Positions 58,027 through 64,000 of a DNA stretch of 64,000 bases are shown piece by piece (within the stretch, counting starts at the first letter, position 1; each line of letters starts with the position of its first letter). Origin of the DNA: Homalodisca vitripennis (taxonomy: Eukaryota > Arthropoda > Insecta > Hemiptera > Cicadellidae). A model generated the notes under the pieces. That model saw nothing but the letters and a program-made list of their open reading frames with translations, searched no databases and was not told the origin of the DNA. The translations under genes were made by a program, and so were the position numbers. The stretch is taken from positions 1 through 64,000 of the forward strand of contig NW_025778868.1 of assembly GCF_021130785.1 (NCBI RefSeq). The letters run 5' to 3'.

Positions 58027-58440
58027 TTGAAAATTAATTGTTTAGGGTTTAGGAGAAATAAATTTGCTGTCTCTAAATGTACTCTAAATGTTGCTGTCTT
58101 TCTGTTACTAAGAAATGATACAGTTTGTCGCCATCAGCCCCTCGTTACCAGTGATGCAGACAGAGGTGGAGACAAACAGACGGTAAATTCAGTTTGTCGC
58201 TGCCGCCTCTCGGCTGTGACACCTTCGCCTTTATATTAAATGTTTCCTCCAAGGCGGCCGCACTTTGTCGTTGGTACACAGATACACCTCTAGATATTAC
58301 CTTCTGTGAGTATAAAGAAGGTAATGATGTGACAAAGGTGGATGGTTTTCATGTTCATGATGTTGCCGGTAATCATCCAGGTGTGAGAGAATTGTTCAAG
58401 TCCTTTATAGCAGTGGTGTTAAAGTAGTGTATACAAAGTG
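58027..58440 (+). other. Unrecognised GC-richer region with open frames
   Basis: Overlapping plus frames of 70 and 77 codons cross a region with CGCCTCTCGGCTGTGACACC and AGGCGGCCGCACTTTG. The second frame ends DGFHVHDVAGNHPGVRELFK then SFIAVVLK. It contains two internal near-repeats: CAGTTTGTCGCCATCAG and CAGTTTGTCGCTGCCGC. I recognise no family; it could be a degraded element or part of an exon. Confidence 0.25.
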
Positions 58441-59311
58441 TCGCTCACCTTGCGTAAAGAGTAAGAATGGGTTAAAAGTAATTTTTATAGGCTTAATTAT
58501 TATATAATTAATTATTTAGCAGTGCTAAACTATAAATATTGACAGTTTTTGTTTTCTTTTGTATTTGGCAAGTACAATAATCCTTATGTACTTGTAAAAT
58601 GGTGTTACATTTTACAAAACATGGAGATAAGTGGCAGAGACAGCTCTCTAATGAATTTGTTTCACAGCTTAATCGAGTTCATATGGTGTGATATGATTAA
58701 GTTTACACTTTACTGACCGTTATATACCGTTATACACCTTAAATGTTTTAGGATATATAATGAAATTTAACATTTTGCATATTATCTAATACAAGCAAGA
58801 AACTATCAAAACTTATGCAACGAGTAAGTAAACTAGTACGCGATTTAATTCAATACTCTCAACATCAAAAACATTGTGATAATGTAGTTTTGGAGACCAG
58901 CTCTTATAATTATGTGGAGCAGAACCAAAACTGTCATAAGTGGTTAATCTCCTAATTTTAAAACGAAAACTTCCAGTGACAGGATGTTATGGAATCATGG
59001 CGATTGATCTTAAAAAGACGAAATATACAATTACATGTTTGTCAAGGTCTACGAGCAAACAGTTATTTATCAGTTATCATTTAAAATTGTAATTCTTGTG
59101 TCAGGAAACGACTTGTTAAGGAATAAGAAGAAGTTAATTAAGAATAAGTATCTAATTCCTACAAGTTTATTTGAGTAAATACCTCATGAGATAAAACTAA
59201 TAGTTAGACTACATAAAATTTCTAATATACTCTAGTTCTAATAGCTCTGTAGATATTTAGAGGTACTTAAAACAAAATCAGTCTTGTCAAATACGCTGCG
59301 CTGCGTATTTC
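58441..59311. other. Non-coding stretch
   Basis: AT-rich; no feature supported. Confidence 0.4.
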
Positions 59312-59513
59312 CAATAATTCCGGTTCCAAACACCTCTTACATTTAATAATTCTGGTTCCAACCACCTCTTACATTTAATAATTCCGGTTCCAACCACCTC
59401 TTACATTTTAATAATTCCGGTTCCAACCACCTATTAAATTCAATAATTCCGGTTTCCAACCACCTCTTACATTTAATAATTCCGGTTCCAACCACCTCTT
59501 ACTTTTAATAATT
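59312..59513. repeat. 33 bp minisatellite, about six copies
   Basis: The unit is AATAATTCCGGTTCCAACCA then CCTCTTACATTT, with single-base variants (TTCTGG, CTATTAAATTC, GGTTTCC). It ends at AATAATTCATGTTCC. A 62-codon minus frame (59661-59473) runs out of the array and has no recognised domain. Confidence 0.93.
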
Positions 59514-59736
59514 CATGTTCCATTATATTTTGCAAAGAGTCATCAATGTCAGTTGGTATTGATAGTAATAAATTTACCATTTTAGGTAAGAATGGTGGTA
59601 TTTCTTGTCCTTCCGCTACATTAAATGTTTTCTCTCCACGTAACGATCTTATCAAAACCAATGTCTTACTTACTCTCTAAATATATTCTGAGATTTAGTT
59701 TTAATTTCTAAGCCGTTGACTTCCTTAAAAGTTCAT

Positions 59737-59740
<4 letters not shown>

Positions 59741-59792
<52 letters not shown>
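59741..59792. repeat. (CA)26 microsatellite
   Basis: Uninterrupted dinucleotide run of 52 bp. Confidence 0.98.
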
Positions 59793-59797
<5 letters not shown>

Positions 59798-61554
59798 CTG
59801 TTTACGTAACGTTTATGGATAAAATTACCTCTAAGCTACGGCCAATGACTGCTCTCATTGTTTTTAGGTGTGGTGAGAGGGGGCTTTACAGGTTTTACTT
59901 GAAGCCAATGTAATCTATTTTGTTAAAACCATGTACGTGTTTCGACATCTCCATCGTAATTACACTCTGATGTATATTAACGCAATGTTTAATTTAAATT
60001 TGTAAGTCGCTGACTTTAAATGTTAGATTTATAGTAATTTCGCTTTAAAACGGCGGTTTTAAATAAAACTAATATTTCGCGGTATCTGTTGTTCGTGTAA
60101 CATATTTTAAGTAAGTTAAAAAAGAACGTTATTCAGTTTTGGTTATTTTCTAATTATATTCATGAAAGCCGAAAACACGATTCTGACTTCCATCTTCATT
60201 ATTAAATACGAATTAGGTTAGAGGACATAACGAAAAGCTAAATATAACCCAGTTAGGAGAAGGACTTGTATGCAGATTGCCGTCAGCTGACAGCGACTAG
60301 TGACGTAATAGCAGCGAACACAGGTGTCTCTTTATAAAATTAGTTTAGAATTACGTTATTCAGCGTTTTTTCTGCTGCTGCTCTCTACCCGACATTACAC
60401 GTTTTTGTTTAGCATTTTGAGAAAATTACTTTTGGAGCTAATCCTTTTTAACGTGTTTTAATCGTTTATTTATTTAAATCAAAGAGTGTTTAAAAAGTGT
60501 TTTAAAACAATGGAATAACTTGTAAAATATACAACAGTTAGTACTCGTAAAACGGAGGATAGGGATGGTATTTTAACAGTTATTTCATCAATATAATTGT
60601 TATTTGTGTTTGATTATGTGTATAATGGCAATCCAAACTATACACAGTAGTACATATTGGAGGTTTTAATTATGTTATTTTTTTATAGATATATCTGGAA
60701 TGTCTAATAATCTGTAAGATATAATTATTTGTTCAGTAATGATATTAAAAGGAAATGCAAGTGTGTCGCAGTCAGTATTCTTGATGAACTCAGTTATAAA
60801 TTCTACTCATTATATTATTAAAAGGAATTGGAAAACATTGTTGGGTTTTCTACCCTATTTAATTTATCGGCGGTAAAATAATACAAAATCTTTGAGAAAT
60901 AAACAGTATTTTTTAATAAACTATGACTGTGTTTTCAAATCAAAGTGTTTTTATTTGGTTATATATTTGAAAATTCCCTTCTTAACTTTTTTATTTATTT
61001 AATTAAATATAATATTTCCCAAATTTTCTTTATTAGGGATGATTTTCTTAACTGTTAGGATATTTATTGCATACTAAAATAGATTGATTTGATGTTGGAT
61101 TATATTTTATTATTGTGTACACACGTAATTGTCCTTGATACAATGTACGGTGTTTTACTGCCCTAATCACGGGAGCGATACACAAGTATGTTCCCAACTG
61201 GAGTAGCTCGTAAAGTTTATTTCTAGTGAACATTTGAAAATCAAACCTTGAGTCCCCACAGAAAATATCTGACATAATATTTTGATTATTTGCATTAAAA
61301 CATATCTGTGACAACATGTATCTGATACTTTGAAGTATTAAAAATAAAATGAACCATTCAAATATTTAATGCCACCAGTTAACGGATAACTAAATTTTTA
61401 AACTGCAATAAATTAAACTTTGGAACATTACACAGCTTTTTCTAATAATTAAAACTCAGAGATAATTAAATATAGATTAACTAAATCGACAACTTCACTA
61501 GAGAGTGTAATGTTTAAGTGGTATTCAACAATTCACAGGGGGGGAGTGGGGGGT
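59793..61554. other. Non-coding stretch containing a candidate promoter
   Basis: No coding exon recognised. It holds the candidate core promoter at 60333-60363. Confidence 0.4.
60333..60363 (+). promoter_or_regulatory. Candidate TATA plus initiator promoter
   Basis: TATAAA (60333-60338) is followed by TTCAGC with A at 60362, 29 nt away, matching arthropod TATA and TCAG-type initiator spacing. Upstream within 70 bp lie CAGCTG and CAGGTG E boxes and TGACGTAA, a CRE-like site. Downstream, CTGCTGCTGCTCTCTACCCG would be 5' UTR. No downstream coding exon could be identified. Confidence 0.35.
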
Positions 61555-61745
61555 TGTCACAACGACTTGTCACGCACCTGGCGGACGGGACCTTAATTAG
61601 TGCAGAGCCATAATGAATAGACTTCCACATTCAGTCCTAACATTGTTGGCTTTTTCAGAGCCGGGAACGTAAATGGAATTGTAAATTATTGAGATACATC
61701 GCATCGCAACCAAACTGATTGCTCAAGAAATTAGTTTGAAAAAAA
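61555..61745. promoter_or_regulatory. Candidate conserved non-coding element
   Basis: A complex, non-repetitive, GC-richer block (GTCACGCACCTGGCGGACGG, then CCTTAATTAGTGCAGAGCCA and TAATGAATAGACTTCC) with homeodomain-type TAAT cores and an E box CACCTG. No reading frame. Conservation cannot be tested here; the call rests on composition contrast only. Confidence 0.2.
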
Positions 61746-64000
61746 TACGTCTAGCCGCCTAATTACAAATATTAACTTCATTAATATCTAATATTTTGCT
61801 CTTTTTTCATTTACAAACGCTGGTCTAATAACAAATTACATTATTAAAAAAATCAATCAAGATGTTAAGATTTACCGATTTTTAGTTTCTTTTTTAATAT
61901 AAAATGAACTCGTATGATATGAAATTATATAAATCAACACAGATTCAGGTTTTTCAGGCGATTCAATAAACCACTAATATTGAAAATTTAATTATTTCGT
62001 TTTCTATGGTGGAACGACCAAGGCAAAAAAAATTTAAAGATATTTGTATTTGTGCAAAATTGAAAATTTAATCCATATTATTATATTCATACAGGCGCAC
62101 TTTATTTATGAAAGACATGAGACAAGTTATGACGAAGTTATCATGAATTCACAGGATTTGTAAAGTTGTACTATCCATTTCCATTATATTAGCTTATATC
62201 TCAATTCACCTTCTCATTTAGGTTTTGTCTCTCCACCAATGTCAGACAATTAATTTGCTGTAATGGCTTTGCGCCAGTAATAAAATAATATGAACCTAAC
62301 TATCGTCGTTTCAAAAGTACATTTGCATATTTTGTACCGAGATATAGTATATAACGATAAAACGAGCCTAATTGAACACCTCCGATTGTTTCATACGTAC
62401 GAGTAGTTGAGTTAGACGCCCACTTCCGGCACAAGTGTGGAAATGTCTGTTACACTAGTTGGCCTGTGTCAGCCATGGAGCCACACACCACGAACTAACC
62501 AGAGACATTCCAGTAAATATCAATCTAAATGATAAAAGTAATTGAGTTCTTACATTTTCGTTTTTGATCATTAAAGCCAGTAAACAAAGTTGCACGTGAT
62601 CATACTTATGGTAAAGCAGTTTTTTATTTTATTAGTTAATGTCTTAAAACAATACTAGTCTGCATTTGTTTTAGGCGGGTTTGTGGTTAAATACTGTATT
62701 TCGTGGTGAGCATTTGTGGTCAACATTCGTTGCAGCATCGTTTCGTGGTTGCAGCATGCTTGGAAATCATCTTTGTTACTTAGTTATAAAGAAGTATTTT
62801 TATTTGGAAATTTATCTAAGAATTTTTAGTCATCCCCAGGAAAAGTGCAATATTACATTAGTTTGCAATATTAAGAAATACTATCAGCCTCTAAAGGCTA
62901 AGATCTATTTATTGGTGTACCACTCCCTTGCAATTCGATAAAATTTATTTTACCTTACAGACAGAATTGAATGCAAGGGAGTTACAATTACTCCTGGTGT
63001 TATACAGCACACAAAACACAGTCTCTCAGTTACAGGAGACCTTGCTGTGGTGGGAAGGGATGTGACGAAACAACCCTGTTACTGTGTCACAGAAGGGCCG
63101 AACCACGCGCAATAAACTCAGTTTAACGCGGCGGCTGTATTCCCGTATCCGAGAGGAAAGGTTTTCAGCCAGCGTCAGCAAAGATTGAATTAAAGAGCGA
63201 ATAACATTATCGTCTAGATCCCTCGACTTTATTCCTCAACACGTGGTCTAAATACTCGGATTTTGGGTTTTTATGCCGCTATTACAGTGTAAGTCAGTAT
63301 TTAGTTCATATTATTATAAGCAGTATCTGATAAACAATACAACTTCCCAGACACACATAAATTACTTAGTTGACTGTATAAATCAGACTGTGTATATAAT
63401 GTGTGCAGAGAAAGGCAGTATTATTAATTTTTGTGGGCTGTATCGTACGTGCAGGTTCAATAAGTTACAAAGTCATTATTTTTATGGACATACACATAAA
63501 CATCCAGTGCTACGAATACGGTTAAAACTGAACACTCTGACTCACGCTCGAAACCATAAAACCTACCGGGGTACTTCAAGTTTGAATAGTGCATGCGTTT
63601 TAACCTAACAATCCTACAGTTTATACTTGTACTTTAAAAGACTGCTTATTTTTCTATTCTTTTCCCGAAAAAATGTATGTGACAAATTTTAGCTAAAAAG
63701 TATTGTTAAATTGAAAATGCACTGTTCATGTCAGTTTGCACCCAAGACGCAGGTGGCCTTCATTATCTTTTTCTAGAAGTAATTCATATTTTGTATCAGT
63801 GAATCGGTGATTCATGGCTAGTTGAATGATATGGGATAATATTTTAAGAATGAATTATAAAACTTTGTACACTTTAATTAATTTTATGCGCATTTATAGA
63901 GTATTAATTGCTACAATAGTAATCGAATGGGTGACCTGAACTTCCATAATGAAAGTGAAATATTAAATCTGGGCTACATAAGTTATTGGTGATTCAATTG
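61746..64000. other. Non-coding stretch to window end
   Basis: No gene is supported. The frames at 62681-62941 and 63273-63608 have no recognised domain. A GC-richer block at about 63100-63200 (ACGCGGCGGCTGTATTCCCG) may be regulatory. Confidence 0.4.

Overview
The window looks like AT-rich nuclear DNA from an arthropod, most probably an insect. It has almost no dense coding sequence, one intron-bounded receptor exon, several non-LTR retrotransposon fragments, DNA transposons and many minisatellites. There are no bacterial operons, rRNA genes or CRISPR arrays. The dispersed repeat families (for example the one carrying GGCTGAGCGTYAGCGAA) feel hemipteran to me, but that is an impression; the species cannot be fixed from the sequence alone.

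The only convincing host coding sequence is one exon at 11289-11476 (+). It encodes TM3 to TM4 of a class B (secretin-family) GPCR with hallmark residues, a consensus GTGAGT donor and a plausible acceptor. Most of the window is therefore probably intron of that gene plus intergenic DNA, although no other exon of it was recognised here. Two TATA plus initiator-like core promoters (27.1 kb and 60.3 kb) and a few GC-richer blocks are weaker regulatory candidates.

Layout. 1-12 kb: a non-autonomous piggyBac-like element in a tandem duplication that keeps an uninterrupted copy of the same site, a paired nuclear-receptor half-site block, a 135 bp direct repeat, a tRNA-Leu-like SINE head, and the GPCR exon. 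12.4-13.9 kb: a 5'-truncated LINE with an intact FADD, whose 5' edge runs into a short minisatellite. 16-25 kb: duplicated LINE-like 3' ends, foldback elements, an RT fragment and three tandem arrays. 26-32 kb: a hairpin-forming GCGCTATGAGC repeat, a foldback family also found at 57 kb, and a 2.9 kb broken LINE with YADD. 32.8-34.2 kb: an 18-copy minisatellite. 35-37.6 kb: a LINE 3' end, a hAT zf-TTF remnant and dispersed repeats.

38.2-40.75 kb: the best-defined mobile element, a DD41D-spaced Tc1/mariner-superfamily transposon of 2,516 bp with about 490 bp inverted repeats, a TA target and a transposase broken by one frameshift and one stop. 41.6-50.2 kb: the second GCGCTATGAGC locus, a 240 bp triplication, a tRNA-headed SINE, a LINE C-terminal fragment and a head-to-head repeat with 51 bp inverted arms. 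53.4-64 kb: a 14-copy 85 bp minisatellite with a 425 bp higher-order period, three 270 bp repeats, the second foldback copy, small arrays and a (CA)26 tract.

Nothing here forms a pathway. The pattern is a GPCR locus embedded in transposon- and minisatellite-rich DNA. I found no convincing undescribed biological system. The most distinctive items are the long-TIR DD41D element, the self-contained piggyBac insertion/uninterrupted-site pair, and the two GCGCTATGAGC hairpin loci.
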